64,000 nucleotides of DNA from Flavihumibacter fluminis. Its GTDB lineage: Bacteria > Bacteroidota > Bacteroidia > Chitinophagales > Chitinophagaceae. The DNA is taken from contig NZ_JAKEVY010000001.1 in the NCBI RefSeq assembly GCF_021491375.1, forward strand, positions 620,001-684,000. The letters run 5' to 3'. The position numbers and the translations under genes are program-made. Within the stretch, counting starts at the first letter, position 1. Every line of letters begins with the position of its first letter. Below are positions 52,004 through 60,951 of the stretch, in pieces. The notes beneath the pieces are model-generated. The model saw nothing but the letters and a program-made list of their open reading frames with translations. It was not told where the DNA came from and searched no databases.

Positions 52004-52623
52004 AACTGATGGTTTAGGACTTCGTACAATCCACTGAAAAGGTACAACTTTCCAGTTGCCAGTTCTTTACACTGATATCTTTTTCTTAATTTTTTTCCTT
52101 TTTGAAAGATCCTTCCTCCGTCAATTTCAAAGAGGGCTCCTTCTGGCAATTCCTCCACCAAAACCTGCCGCTGCTCCGGATTATCATGATTTCTGAGAAT
52201 CCGCATCAGGTTTTCGTCTGCACAGCTGCTGGCCGGCAGGTTGTGAAGACTCTTATTCAGGGCTGCTTCCACATCACCCGGAAACAATCCTTTTCCCAGA
52301 AACTGTTCAAGCAGGTGCCGGTATAATTGCTTCCATTCTTTTCCATGGGATTGAACCCGGTTGCCATATTGTTCAAAGGTTACCAGGTGAGCCAGTTCAT
52401 GGATAAGAGTGATCAGGAAGGAATAGGGATTCAGATTGCCATTTACACTGATCCGGTGATTGCGGTTCAGGTGTGCATGGCGATAATCACCCAGCAGGCT
52501 GCGCCGTTCACGGCTTATCGTCAGGTGCACTTTATAATAATGCAGGTAGCGGGCGATCTGCTCATAGGAACCCTCTGGCAGAAAATGAGAAAGCTGAGTA
52601 AGCGGGTATTCCTTTTTGGGCAT
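52000..52623 (-). CDS. SprT-like zinc metalloprotease domain protein
   Basis: The 207-residue protein has the SprT-like motif HELAHLVTFEQYGNRVQSHGKEWK (about 89-112: HExxH followed by a distant His), as in SPRTN/SprT proteins. A C-terminal part lacks the usual zinc ribbon Cys set. Bacterial SprT-like proteins are poorly known; a role in protein quality control is only inferred from eukaryotic relatives. It is followed by an outer-membrane protein gene in ATGA overlap. Confidence 0.85.
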   Translation of the reverse strand: MPKKEYPLTQLSHFLPEGSYEQIARYLHYYKVHLTISRERRSLLGDYRHAHLNRNHRISVNGNLNPYSFLITLIHELAHLVTFEQYGNRVQSHGKEWKQLYRHLLEQFLGKGLFPGDVEAALNKSLHNLPASSCADENLMRILRNHDNPEQRQVLVEELPEGALFEIDGGRIFQKGKKLRKRYQCKELATGKLYLFSGLYEVLNHQL

Positions 52624-52626
52624 GGA

Positions 52627-53028
52627 TCAGCTCGACTTGCTTTGTTTTAGAACGGATCGCAATTCGATAATGGTATAAACCACGTAGAGCGCCATCGCGC
52701 CAAACAAGGCCGGCTTGTTCACATTATTACGGTTGAGGTACATATATACGAAGGCAGCCAGGGCACCACCAAAGAGCTTCAGTAGCATACCCGAATACAT
52801 GTTTCGCATAAAGACATGGGTGGAACTATTTGCCATGGATCGCAAATGCAACCAGAGAGAGATAAAAAAGATACCAAAGAGAATGAGATTTGCCACCAAC
52901 AGAACGCTTGTATCGAGTCCGGCTGCTGCCAGGCGTTGCTGAAATACAATCAACAGACCATTTATAGCAATAAAAAACAGCAAAAGGGGCAGTAGTGCCT
53001 TACGGGAATCAGTTCGTTTTTTTTCCAT
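52627..53028 (-). CDS. membrane protein of the AtpZ/bactofilin block, function unknown
   Basis: The 133-residue protein has about four membrane helices (LLPLLLFFIAINGLLIVF, VLLVANLILFGIFFISLWL, MLLKLFGGALAAFVYMYL, LFGAMALYVVYTIIELRSVL). A small membrane protein of this layout sits between AtpZ and ATP synthase subunit a in many Bacteroidota. Here no atpB follows; the SprT-like gene is next. It overlaps the end of the AtpZ gene by 20 bases. Function unknown, perhaps an assembly factor. Confidence 0.68.
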   Translation of the reverse strand: MEKKRTDSRKALLPLLLFFIAINGLLIVFQQRLAAAGLDTSVLLVANLILFGIFFISLWLHLRSMANSSTHVFMRNMYSGMLLKLFGGALAAFVYMYLNRNNVNKPALFGAMALYVVYTIIELRSVLKQSKSS

Positions 53029-53254
53029 TCGATTTACCTGCGGTTTCTTTTACCAATTTGAAGATGGTAACAGCAATTACCAGCAAAGGTAAGATCCAAA
53101 CGGATAGGGGCATAGAAAAGCCGAGCCGCTTATCGATCCAGATACCGGCCCAAACAGCCAGTCCCAGGGCCACCAGCAATTGGGTGCCCAGGGAAAGGTA
53201 TTTCAATAAATTGTGAGAATTATCAGGCAGCTTTTGTGTCTTTCTGCTTTTCAT
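53009..53254 (-). CDS. AtpZ/AtpI family protein
   Basis: The 81-residue protein has two membrane helices: LLKYLSLGTQLLVALGLAVWAGIWIDKRLG and SVWILPLLVIAVTIFKLVKET. The GxxxGxWxD-type loop (GLAVWAGIWIDKRLG) is the AtpZ signature. Family members help F-ATP-synthase c-ring assembly or Mg2+/Ca2+ passage. It overlaps the bactofilin gene by 32 bases and the following membrane-protein gene by 20. No other ATP synthase subunit is in the window. Confidence 0.85.
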   Translation of the reverse strand: MKSRKTQKLPDNSHNLLKYLSLGTQLLVALGLAVWAGIWIDKRLGFSMPLSVWILPLLVIAVTIFKLVKETAGKSNGKKTN

Positions 53255-53648
53255 TCACCATAGTAGGCGCTGCTGTTTCAACCCCCATATGACAGGCCCC
53301 ATTAAAAGTGGCAGCTGGTTCAATTTGCAATTTACCTGCATGGATATTGCCATTAACCGTGCCGCTGGCTTTCAGTTGGAGCAGTTCTTTCACTTTGATG
53401 GTTCCGGTTACTTTACCCATGATATCGGCTTGCACCCCATGGATATCGCCTTCTACTACTCCGTTGGCACCGATTACTACTTTGGCAGTACTGTGGATAT
53501 TGCCAATCAGCTTACCGTCTATGCGGAGATCACCATTGCTGGAGATATCACCTTTCAGGGTGGTTCCGTTGCCGATCAGGCTGGTACTGCTACTTGTGCT
53601 GCCGGATACTTCTGCGGCAGCTTCAGATTTGGATTTTCCGTTGAACAT
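53223..53648 (-). CDS. bactofilin family cytoskeletal protein
   Basis: The 141-residue protein has the bactofilin right-handed beta-helix (residues 24-110), seen as repeats of about six residues: LKGDISSNGDLRIDGKLIGNI, TAKVVIGANGVVEGDIHG, TGTIKVKELLQLKASGTVNG. N- and C-terminal tails are short and disordered. Bactofilins polymerise without nucleotide and organise cell-wall enzymes. The upstream gene encodes what looks like the N-terminal part of the usual partner M23 peptidase. It overlaps AtpZ by 32 bases. Confidence 0.93.
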   Translation of the reverse strand: MFNGKSKSEAAAEVSGSTSSSTSLIGNGTTLKGDISSNGDLRIDGKLIGNIHSTAKVVIGANGVVEGDIHGVQADIMGKVTGTIKVKELLQLKASGTVNGNIHAGKLQIEPAATFNGACHMGVETAAPTMVNEKQKDTKAA

Positions 53649-53658
53649 GATCTTGGAT

Positions 53659-54054
53659 TTAATCGGTGGTTGTTTCAGTTACCGGTATATTCAGCAGGGT
53701 TGTATCCAATGCTACTGGCTCCTCCCCCTGTAATACCCGTTTAATATTTAACAAATACTGATCTTTATAATACATCGCCTGTTCCAGCGAATCGGTACGG
53801 ATCTTCAATTGTCTCAATTCTTTGGTCGCACTGGCCGATCCGTAACCCGGAATATACAACTTTAACGGTGTAAACACAATTAAAGCTACGGTCAGGCTGG
53901 TCAATAACACAAAAATGGTACTCAAACCAATGTAAACACTTAGCCGCGATAATTTGAAGGTTACCACCTCTTCGTAACTGTCGTCGTTCATCACAACCAG
54001 CCGGTACCTGTTACGTAAACGCTTAAGGGTGGTATTGGTATTGTTTTCAGGCAT
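53659..54054 (-). CDS. M23-peptidase-like N-terminal stub beside bactofilin
   Basis: The 131-residue protein has a short basic N-terminus (LRNRYRLVVMNDDSYEEVVTFKLSRL), one membrane helix (VYIGLSTIFVLLTSLTVALIVF), then a short coiled region (KELRQLKIRTDSLEQAMYYKDQ). This is the N-terminal layout of the M23 metallopeptidase usually encoded next to bactofilin in Bacteroidota (about 290 residues there), but the LytM catalytic domain (HxxxD, HxH) is wholly absent. It ends 11 bases before the bactofilin ATG. It may be a truncated regulator or scaffold. Confidence 0.6.
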   Translation of the reverse strand: MPENNTNTTLKRLRNRYRLVVMNDDSYEEVVTFKLSRLSVYIGLSTIFVLLTSLTVALIVFTPLKLYIPGYGSASATKELRQLKIRTDSLEQAMYYKDQYLLNIKRVLQGEEPVALDTTLLNIPVTETTTD

Positions 54055-54105
54055 TAAAATTGTTCAGTTTTTCACGTTAAGCCGCCACAACTTACATAAA
54101 ATTCG

Positions 54106-54122
54106 AGCCAAATTATTTGGCT
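54106..54122. promoter_or_regulatory. 17-base perfect palindrome between divergent operons
   Basis: AGCCAAATTATTTGGCT is an 8-base palindrome around one T. It lies in the 121-base space between the M23-stub/bactofilin operon and the porW/sprE gene, 52 bases from one start and 54 from the other. It is a good candidate operator for both directions. Confidence 0.5.
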
Positions 54123-54175
54123 AACTTTAAAATAATTTTCTTGTGGGTATGTTATTATCAATTTAGTTTGCGCAG

Positions 54176-57139
54176 ATGATTAAAATCCAGGGCCTCCCAT
54201 ACCTTGTCCCCTTTATACTATTCCTTTCCTTTGGACTACCTGGAATGGGGCAGCCTACGCTTGACCCGGACATTCAGCAGCAAAAGCCCAAAAAATACGA
54301 AAACCGGATCCTCCGGGCCGAAAAAACCGGTGAAAAAAAATTTACCACGCCACGCCGCTTTTTCCAGAACACCTATACACATTATAATTATGTGTTCAAT
54401 GCAGAAACCAAACTGACCCAGGTACTGGAGGCCGCCAAATTGCAGCATATCGATCGCTATTCCGAACTGCTTTCCTTCTATAATTACAGTCTCGAAGCCA
54501 CTTCCGCACAGAAAACCGAACTGGACTCTGTTATTTACAAAGTAAATGCGGGGGTCTTTTTACATGATTTGCGGAGCGACTGGATGGATAATCTCTACCT
54601 GGCCATGGGACAGGCTTATTTATTCAGAAATACCCTGGATTCGGCCTACATGACTTTCCAGTATATGAACTACGCGTTCCATCCAAAAGATCCGGATGGG
54701 TACGACCGGGTGATCGCTTCCAATTCCACAGAAGGAGGTAATGCGCTGAAAGTGTCTACTACAGAAAAAAGAAATATTCTTGATAAAGCTTTCTCCAGGC
54801 CGCCCAGCCGTAACGATGCACTTATTTGGCTGATCCGGACCCACCTTGAACGTGATGAAACCGGACAAGCAGCCACGTTGATCCAGACCCTACGCAATGA
54901 CCCCCAGTTTCCGGAACGGCTCCATCCAAAGCTGCATGAAATGCAGGCCTACTATTTTTATAAGCTGAAGCAATACGACAGCGCTGCTATTTACCTTGGT
55001 AATGCGCTGCCGGCAGCATATAACAAACAGGAAGCAGCCCGTTGGGAATTTCTAATGGGCCAGTTGTTCAAGAAAGCGGGCTCCACGGAGCAGGCGATGG
55101 ATGCGTTTGAGCAGGCTTCCAACCACACCCTGAACCCCGTAATGGAAGTCGCAGCCCAACTGGAGATAGCGTTGTTATCCGGCAACAGTGAAGGCCGAAA
55201 CTGGAAAACAGTGGTGCAAACCCTGGAAAAAATGGCAAGGAGGGAAAAATACGCCAGTTACCGAGACCTTATATACTATACAATAGGAAAACTGGAATAT
55301 CAGAACCAGGCTTATACAGAAGCACATCAACACCTGCTGAAAGGTATCCGGTACAGTTTGCAAAATCCTGAACAAAAAGCACAGACCTGGTTACTGCTTG
55401 GCGATGTCGCTTTTACACAGAAACAGTACCAGCCGGCAAAAGCTTATTATGACAGTGTAGAAAATAGTCTTGTAGCAGAGGCTGAACTTCCGAAACTGGA
55501 GCAACGAAAACAGGTGTTGAGTGTAGTTGTAGCCCAGATGGAAATTATAGACCGGCAGGATAGTCTGCAGGCCCTGGCTGCGATGCCGGAAGCTGAAAGA
55601 ATGGAAATTCTTAAGAAAAAACTTCGTCAACTGAAAAAACAGCAGGCAGCTGTTGAAAACGCTAACGCACCTGCAGGCAATAACTTCCCGGGCTTTAATA
55701 ATGCAGGAAACCAACCACCTGCTGACCTTTTTGCTTCTGGCAGTTCTACGGAATTTTACTTCTATAGCAATTCGCTTAAAAGCAGGGGATTTAATGAGTT
55801 CCGCAATAAATGGGGTAATCGTCCCAATACCGATAACTGGCGAAGAAGCAGCAGCCAGAGCAATCCTGTATTCAGCAAGGAAAAGAAAGGCAATCAGCAG
55901 GATCTCCCCGAAGAAACAGATGAAGACACCAACCTCGATCAATTACTGGAAAACATTCCGCTGACCCCCGAAAAGCTGCAAACATCCAAAGATTCGGTTG
56001 CCCAAGCCCGTTATCTTATTGCAGTTACCCTTCAGAATAAACTCGAAGATTATGCGGGTGCTGCAACGGAATATGAGTGGTTGCTTGAAAATTATCCGGG
56101 TGGACAACTGGAAGCAGATGTGCTCTATAATCTGGCTATCTGTTACCGGATGTTGGGAAAGCAGGGGGAATTATCGGCCACCACGAAACAATTGAATGAA
56201 AAATTCCCGCAATCACGGCAGGCGCAACTGGCAAGGGATCCACTGGCAGTTCAGGCGGCAGACAGTTTACAAAGCCGGCAGGCTACCGCTGCGTACGACC
56301 AGATCTACAATCAGTTTTTATCGGGACAATTTCAGCAGGCAGTAGCAGCCAAACGCGCGGCTGATAGTTTATACGGCCCCCATAACTGGACACCACAGCT
56401 ACTTTATATTGAATCCATCTATTACATCAAACAGCAAAACGACAGCATCGCAATAACCGTTTTGGAACAACTCAAACGCCAGTTTCCGGAACATGCGCTT
56501 TCAGAGAAGGTAAATACCATGATTGATGTACTGAGGAGGAGAAAGGAAATTGAAAGTTATCTAAACAACCTGGAGGTGGAAAGACAGGCGGAAGACTCCA
56601 CCCGTTTCCAACCAATACCGGTTGTAAAAGCACCTGAAACGCCTGCTCCAAAGGAAATCAAGGCTGCTGTACCGGTACAAAAAACGATTGTAGCGCCACC
56701 AAAAGCCGATAGTACACGTCTTAAGAAAGAGGCACCAAAATTGCCGGAGAAACCATTGTTCAGTCGCCATGCAGAACAACCCCATTTTGTTGTAATTGTA
56801 CTGACGAATGTGGATCCCGTATATGTAAATGAAACAAAAAATGCATTTGATCGCTATCATCGTGAAAAATATTATAACCAGCCAATGAATGTAGCAGTCA
56901 CTTCACTTTCTGATACAGTCAAGCTGGTCACCATTCGCGGTATGGCAAATGAAGCTGCTGCACTCGATTATATTGAAAGGGCAAAAGCACTGGCTGAACG
57001 TGATATTATTCCCTGGATGAAAAAGGAAAACTATTATTTTATGCCGGTAGCGGAAGACAATCTGAATTTGTTACTCGACAGCACCAATCTGCCGGCCTAC
57101 AGAAGTTTCCTGCAACAGGTATTTCCTAATTTAAAGTAA
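54176..57139 (+). CDS. type IX secretion/gliding TPR protein PorW/SprE-like
   Basis: The 987-residue protein has a signal peptide (about 1-26) and a long row of tetratricopeptide repeats (roughly 100-460 and 610-780), with a central Asn/Gln-rich disordered part (480-590). The stretch FTTPRRFFQNTYTHYNYVFN near 57-76 and HDLRSDWMDNLYLAMGQAY are typical of PorW/SprE, a periplasmic TPR component needed for T9SS and gliding in Bacteroidota. The C-terminal ~120 residues hold a short conserved domain (PHFVVIVLTNVDPVYVNETK). It is followed by a class A PBP gene after 25 bases. Confidence 0.82.
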   Translation: MIKIQGLPYLVPFILFLSFGLPGMGQPTLDPDIQQQKPKKYENRILRAEKTGEKKFTTPRRFFQNTYTHYNYVFNAETKLTQVLEAAKLQHIDRYSELLSFYNYSLEATSAQKTELDSVIYKVNAGVFLHDLRSDWMDNLYLAMGQAYLFRNTLDSAYMTFQYMNYAFHPKDPDGYDRVIASNSTEGGNALKVSTTEKRNILDKAFSRPPSRNDALIWLIRTHLERDETGQAATLIQTLRNDPQFPERLHPKLHEMQAYYFYKLKQYDSAAIYLGNALPAAYNKQEAARWEFLMGQLFKKAGSTEQAMDAFEQASNHTLNPVMEVAAQLEIALLSGNSEGRNWKTVVQTLEKMARREKYASYRDLIYYTIGKLEYQNQAYTEAHQHLLKGIRYSLQNPEQKAQTWLLLGDVAFTQKQYQPAKAYYDSVENSLVAEAELPKLEQRKQVLSVVVAQMEIIDRQDSLQALAAMPEAERMEILKKKLRQLKKQQAAVENANAPAGNNFPGFNNAGNQPPADLFASGSSTEFYFYSNSLKSRGFNEFRNKWGNRPNTDNWRRSSSQSNPVFSKEKKGNQQDLPEETDEDTNLDQLLENIPLTPEKLQTSKDSVAQARYLIAVTLQNKLEDYAGAATEYEWLLENYPGGQLEADVLYNLAICYRMLGKQGELSATTKQLNEKFPQSRQAQLARDPLAVQAADSLQSRQATAAYDQIYNQFLSGQFQQAVAAKRAADSLYGPHNWTPQLLYIESIYYIKQQNDSIAITVLEQLKRQFPEHALSEKVNTMIDVLRRRKEIESYLNNLEVERQAEDSTRFQPIPVVKAPETPAPKEIKAAVPVQKTIVAPPKADSTRLKKEAPKLPEKPLFSRHAEQPHFVVIVLTNVDPVYVNETKNAFDRYHREKYYNQPMNVAVTSLSDTVKLVTIRGMANEAAALDYIERAKALAERDIIPWMKKENYYFMPVAEDNLNLLLDSTNLPAYRSFLQQVFPNLK

Positions 57140-57164
57140 ACTGCTCCGTTCGAAAAACAACAAT

Positions 57165-59570
57165 ATGAAACAGGTAACACGCGTATTTTGGAAAATTTTC
57201 TTCATTGGCTTTGGGCTCTTCCTGGCGTTGATCTTATCCATCAATCTTGGAGTATTTGGCAAATTGCCTTCCTTAAGTGAATTGGAGAATCCGTCCATAC
57301 TCCAGGCAACAGAAGTGTATGCTGCCGATGGAACACTGATGGGCAAATATTTTCGGGATCGGGGTAACCGGAGTAATGTGGAGTATCGGGACATCAGCAA
57401 ACACGCGGTAAATGCGCTGATAGCCACAGAAGATGAACGTTTTTTTGATCATTCGGGCATAGATGGGAAATCAGTTTTACGTGCAATTATATTCCTCGGA
57501 CGAGAGGGAGGCGGCTCTACCATAACACAGCAGCTGGCGCTCAATATGTTTGCTGAACGCTCCAAAAACCCAATCCTTCGCGTTGTGCAGAAGTTGAAGG
57601 AATGGGTCATTGCCATTAAACTGGAAAGGAATTTCACCAAACAGGAAATTCTGACGCTGTATCTCAATACAGTTCCGTTTGGTGAGAATGTTTATGGTAT
57701 CCGGAACGCGTCACTGACATTCTTTCAAAAAGAGCCGGATCGCCTGGCTCCAGAGGAAGCAGCTGTATTGATTGGATTATTAAAAGGGAACACCCTTTAC
57801 AATCCGAGAAGAAATCCAAAGGCGGCTGTTAGTCGCCGTAATGTAGTACTGGACCAGATGACCAAAAACGGGTATCTCACAGAAGAAGAAGGAGCTAAAC
57901 TGAAGAAAAAGCCGATAGCACTCAATTACAGGAAGCAGGATGAAACTGCCGGACTGGCACCCTATTTCCGTGAGGTACTCAGAGAGGACATTAAGAAATG
58001 GTGTAAGGAAACCACCAACCCTGCTACAGGCGAACCTTATGATATTTACAAAGATGGATTGCGCATCTATACCACCATTAATCCACGTATGCAGATATAT
58101 GCGGAAGAAGCAGTTGCGAAACACATGCCGGTACTGCAGAAAGCCATGGATGCCCAGTCTTCCATCAAAAAAGGAACGGTTTGGCAAGGGCGGAACAGCG
58201 TACTGGAAGCAGCCATGAAAGCAAGCGACCGCTGGAAAAATGGAAAAGAAGATGGTATGACAGAAGAAGAATTACGGAAAAGTTTTAAAACCAAAACACC
58301 GATGAAAGTTTTTGCCTGGAATTCACGCAGGGAAAAGGATACGGTGATGACTCCGCTGGACTCCATCAAATACCACCGACAAATGCTGCAAACTTCCTTT
58401 ATGGTAATGGATCCAATTACCGGTGAAATTAAAGCATGGGTGGGAGGCATTGATTTCAAAACCTACAAGTTTGATCATGCTAATATCAACACCAAACGAC
58501 AGGTTGGTTCCAGTATTAAACCATTTTTATATTGCCAGGCAATAGAAGAAGCAGGATTTACTCCGGAAACGCCGGTTGAAAATGTGGCACAGGATTTTCC
58601 TGGATTCGGATTGGTGCCAGCAAAGGGAGTGTGCAAAGGGAATACGGTATCTATGGCAACCGCCCTCACTTATTCCTACAACTGTGCTACCGCGTATATC
58701 ATGAAGCAGATTGGCCCCAAACGTTTTGTAGAATTCCTGCATAACATCAACATTAAAAGCAAAATGGATCCCTACCCTTCTATTTGTTTGGGTGCCGTGG
58801 ATTTGTCAATGTATGAAATGTTGTATGGGTATACCATGTTTGCCAATAACGGATTCAGTACCGAGCCCATTTATATTACAAGAATCGAAGACCGTAACGG
58901 CAACGTGCTTGAAAGTTTCCAGACCAAGATGAACCAGGTGATTAGTGAAGCAGCGGCGTATACAACTACGAAAATGTTAGGCGGACCGGTAGAAGTAGGT
59001 ACAGCAGCAGGTTTGAGAGCGCGATTGGGAGCCGCTGAGATGGCGGGTAAAACAGGAACAACCAATGACAATGCCGATGCCTGGTTTATTGGATTTACTC
59101 CTCAGCTGTTGGGTGGCACCTGGGTAGGATGTGATGATCGGTTTATCCGCATCGAAAACAACCTTGGCTATGGCGGACAGGCATCGAGACCTATTTGGGA
59201 GTACTTTTTCCAGAAAGTTTATGCGGACAAAACACTTGGTATAGACAAGGATGCCCGGTTTGCGCAGCCAGAACAAATGCGTAATGAAGTCATGTACGAT
59301 TATATGAATATAATTGACCAGGCGCCGTTACCAGGTGCAGAAGGTGAAGACCAGGGTAATGGAGCAGCTGATCAATATCTTATGGATCCGGATGACACCT
59401 ATGTACCCATCGAATCAGAGATTCCAAAAGAAGAACAGGATGTATTAAAGGAAGCACGGCAGTCAGAAAAGAAAAACGATAAAAAAAATCCAGACACACC
59501 AGCTGATGAACCTAAGAAAAAAGGAATACTGAGAAAGATTTTTGGAGGCAAGAAGAACAAAGAACAATAA
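57165..59570 (+). CDS. class A penicillin-binding protein 1A
   Basis: The 801-residue bifunctional enzyme polymerises and crosslinks peptidoglycan. An N-terminal membrane helix (11-30) precedes the glycosyltransferase domain with catalytic Glu89 (EDERFFDH) and GGSTITQQLALNMF. The transpeptidase domain has SxxK at Ser449-Lys452 (GSSIKP), SYN at 504-506 and KTG at 629-631 (GKTGTT). The C-terminal ~80 residues are a charged Asp/Lys-rich disordered tail. It is the second gene of a pair with porW/sprE. Confidence 0.96.
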   Translation: MKQVTRVFWKIFFIGFGLFLALILSINLGVFGKLPSLSELENPSILQATEVYAADGTLMGKYFRDRGNRSNVEYRDISKHAVNALIATEDERFFDHSGIDGKSVLRAIIFLGREGGGSTITQQLALNMFAERSKNPILRVVQKLKEWVIAIKLERNFTKQEILTLYLNTVPFGENVYGIRNASLTFFQKEPDRLAPEEAAVLIGLLKGNTLYNPRRNPKAAVSRRNVVLDQMTKNGYLTEEEGAKLKKKPIALNYRKQDETAGLAPYFREVLREDIKKWCKETTNPATGEPYDIYKDGLRIYTTINPRMQIYAEEAVAKHMPVLQKAMDAQSSIKKGTVWQGRNSVLEAAMKASDRWKNGKEDGMTEEELRKSFKTKTPMKVFAWNSRREKDTVMTPLDSIKYHRQMLQTSFMVMDPITGEIKAWVGGIDFKTYKFDHANINTKRQVGSSIKPFLYCQAIEEAGFTPETPVENVAQDFPGFGLVPAKGVCKGNTVSMATALTYSYNCATAYIMKQIGPKRFVEFLHNINIKSKMDPYPSICLGAVDLSMYEMLYGYTMFANNGFSTEPIYITRIEDRNGNVLESFQTKMNQVISEAAAYTTTKMLGGPVEVGTAAGLRARLGAAEMAGKTGTTNDNADAWFIGFTPQLLGGTWVGCDDRFIRIENNLGYGGQASRPIWEYFFQKVYADKTLGIDKDARFAQPEQMRNEVMYDYMNIIDQAPLPGAEGEDQGNGAADQYLMDPDDTYVPIESEIPKEEQDVLKEARQSEKKNDKKNPDTPADEPKKKGILRKIFGGKKNKEQ

Positions 59571-59580
59571 AAATTCATAG

Positions 59581-59625
59581 GTGGCCTACTCATTCGAAAG
59601 GGCTTCTTCCGAATGAGCAGGCCAC
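59581..59625. terminator. hairpin between PBP and LanC genes
   Basis: GTGGCCTACTCATTCG (59581-59596) pairs with CGAATGAGCAGGCCAC (59610-59625) with one mismatch and a 13-base loop. It lies between convergent genes, 10 bases after the PBP stop. The T-run after it is weak, so it may act with other factors. Confidence 0.7.
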
Positions 59626-59640
59626 AGGTTTAATGGTACA

Positions 59641-60864
59641 TTAGTTTATCAAAAAGAATTCTTTCCATTGTCCTTTATTGGGATATACTGCATCCTGCAG
59701 CACCAGTGAAATTCCTGGCAAACCTTCCAGGAGAGAAAGGTCCCGATCCTCGTAATCCAGGTTTATATGCCCGCGTTTTAATAATTCAAGGCATCGCTGA
59801 ATCCAGGTAGCTGAAGCTTTTTTATAGTAAGCATGACCACTGACCCTGGATAAGGAATTGTACATGGCAGCAATACCAGCAGCGCCATGACAAAGCTGGG
59901 CATCAACGCACATGGTGGAGGAAGCGTCTAATCGTTCCAGTGAACTTGCACCAATCAAATCAGCAATTTCAATGTATTGTTTTATACCAAAGCTCACACC
60001 AACTTTGTAAAGCAGGAAGGCCTGATTCAAATCCCCATAACACCAGGCCATTCTGTTGTTGTATGTTTTTTCTTGGGTTGCTTCATGAACGGAATTAGGA
60101 AAAATGGAATGCCTGTTATTTTCAGGATCAGTTGGCATCGTTTGTTTTAAAAGCAGGGAAATCATGGAACGTATGGTATCATGCAACTGCTCGTAAAGCA
60201 ACCCCTCTTCAAATGCTTTTAAAAGTACCAGTATAAAACCAGTTTGTCCGTGCGATAAACTTAGATTGATTTCACTTGTCTCTTCTTTTGAAACGATATA
60301 ATTCCGGATAAAACTACCTTGCTTGTTGTGAACTACTTTTCTGAGAATAGCTTCAATAAGACATTCAGCATGCAGTTGAATGGCAGGATCTGGTAATCTG
60401 TCAATAAAATAATTAAGCACTCCAAAAGCACCATGCAGGTAATCGTTAAAATCATGCTCAACCTGGTGAAGTGCCTGTTTCAGTAAAAATTTATCAATCT
60501 CCTCAAACTCATGAAGGTCCTGGTAGATGTATTGTTTTTTTGTAAGGTAATTCAGCAGCGACATAAATCCGCCTAATCCTGTACTCAGGGAAGGATTCAG
60601 CAAAGAACTTCCACTTTCATTGAAATGACTAAATACTTCATCCAGATAATTGCGGCCTTTTTCTATATGATCTTCAGCACCAGTATATTCAAAACTGGTG
60701 TAATGATAAAGTGACAATCCGAGTTTGCCGAGGAAAAGCGAATCATTTACAGCAGTACCAGAATTGATCGCATGATCAATCGTTTTGATCTGGCTGATAA
60801 TATCTTTTGGAATTCCTGCTGAAACAGTGGCCGAAAAATCAACAGGATATGGGTTGACTTGCAT
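59641..60864 (-). CDS. lanC: lanthionine synthetase C-like cyclase
   Basis: The 407-residue protein is a LanC cyclase, which adds Cys thiols to dehydrated Ser/Thr to form lanthionine rings. The zinc site is complete: Cys275 (AWCYGD), Cys325 and His326 (QLCHGAAG). His205 lies in SLSHGQTG, and the repeated GxxG turns (LHGAFGVL, GLGGF, LEGLPGISL) fit the alpha/alpha toroid. The start is the ATG at 60864. It is the last gene of the minus-strand lan locus and follows the response-regulator gene after 87 bases without an obvious promoter. Confidence 0.9.
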   Translation of the reverse strand: MQVNPYPVDFSATVSAGIPKDIISQIKTIDHAINSGTAVNDSLFLGKLGLSLYHYTSFEYTGAEDHIEKGRNYLDEVFSHFNESGSSLLNPSLSTGLGGFMSLLNYLTKKQYIYQDLHEFEEIDKFLLKQALHQVEHDFNDYLHGAFGVLNYFIDRLPDPAIQLHAECLIEAILRKVVHNKQGSFIRNYIVSKEETSEINLSLSHGQTGFILVLLKAFEEGLLYEQLHDTIRSMISLLLKQTMPTDPENNRHSIFPNSVHEATQEKTYNNRMAWCYGDLNQAFLLYKVGVSFGIKQYIEIADLIGASSLERLDASSTMCVDAQLCHGAAGIAAMYNSLSRVSGHAYYKKASATWIQRCLELLKRGHINLDYEDRDLSLLEGLPGISLVLQDAVYPNKGQWKEFFLIN

Positions 60865-60951
60865 AACTTTTATTTACAGGATAAAAGTAGCTGCCGTATT
60901 CCCAATAATTAAGTTTAATACACTAACTGGCATTTTGTAAGGACATATTCC

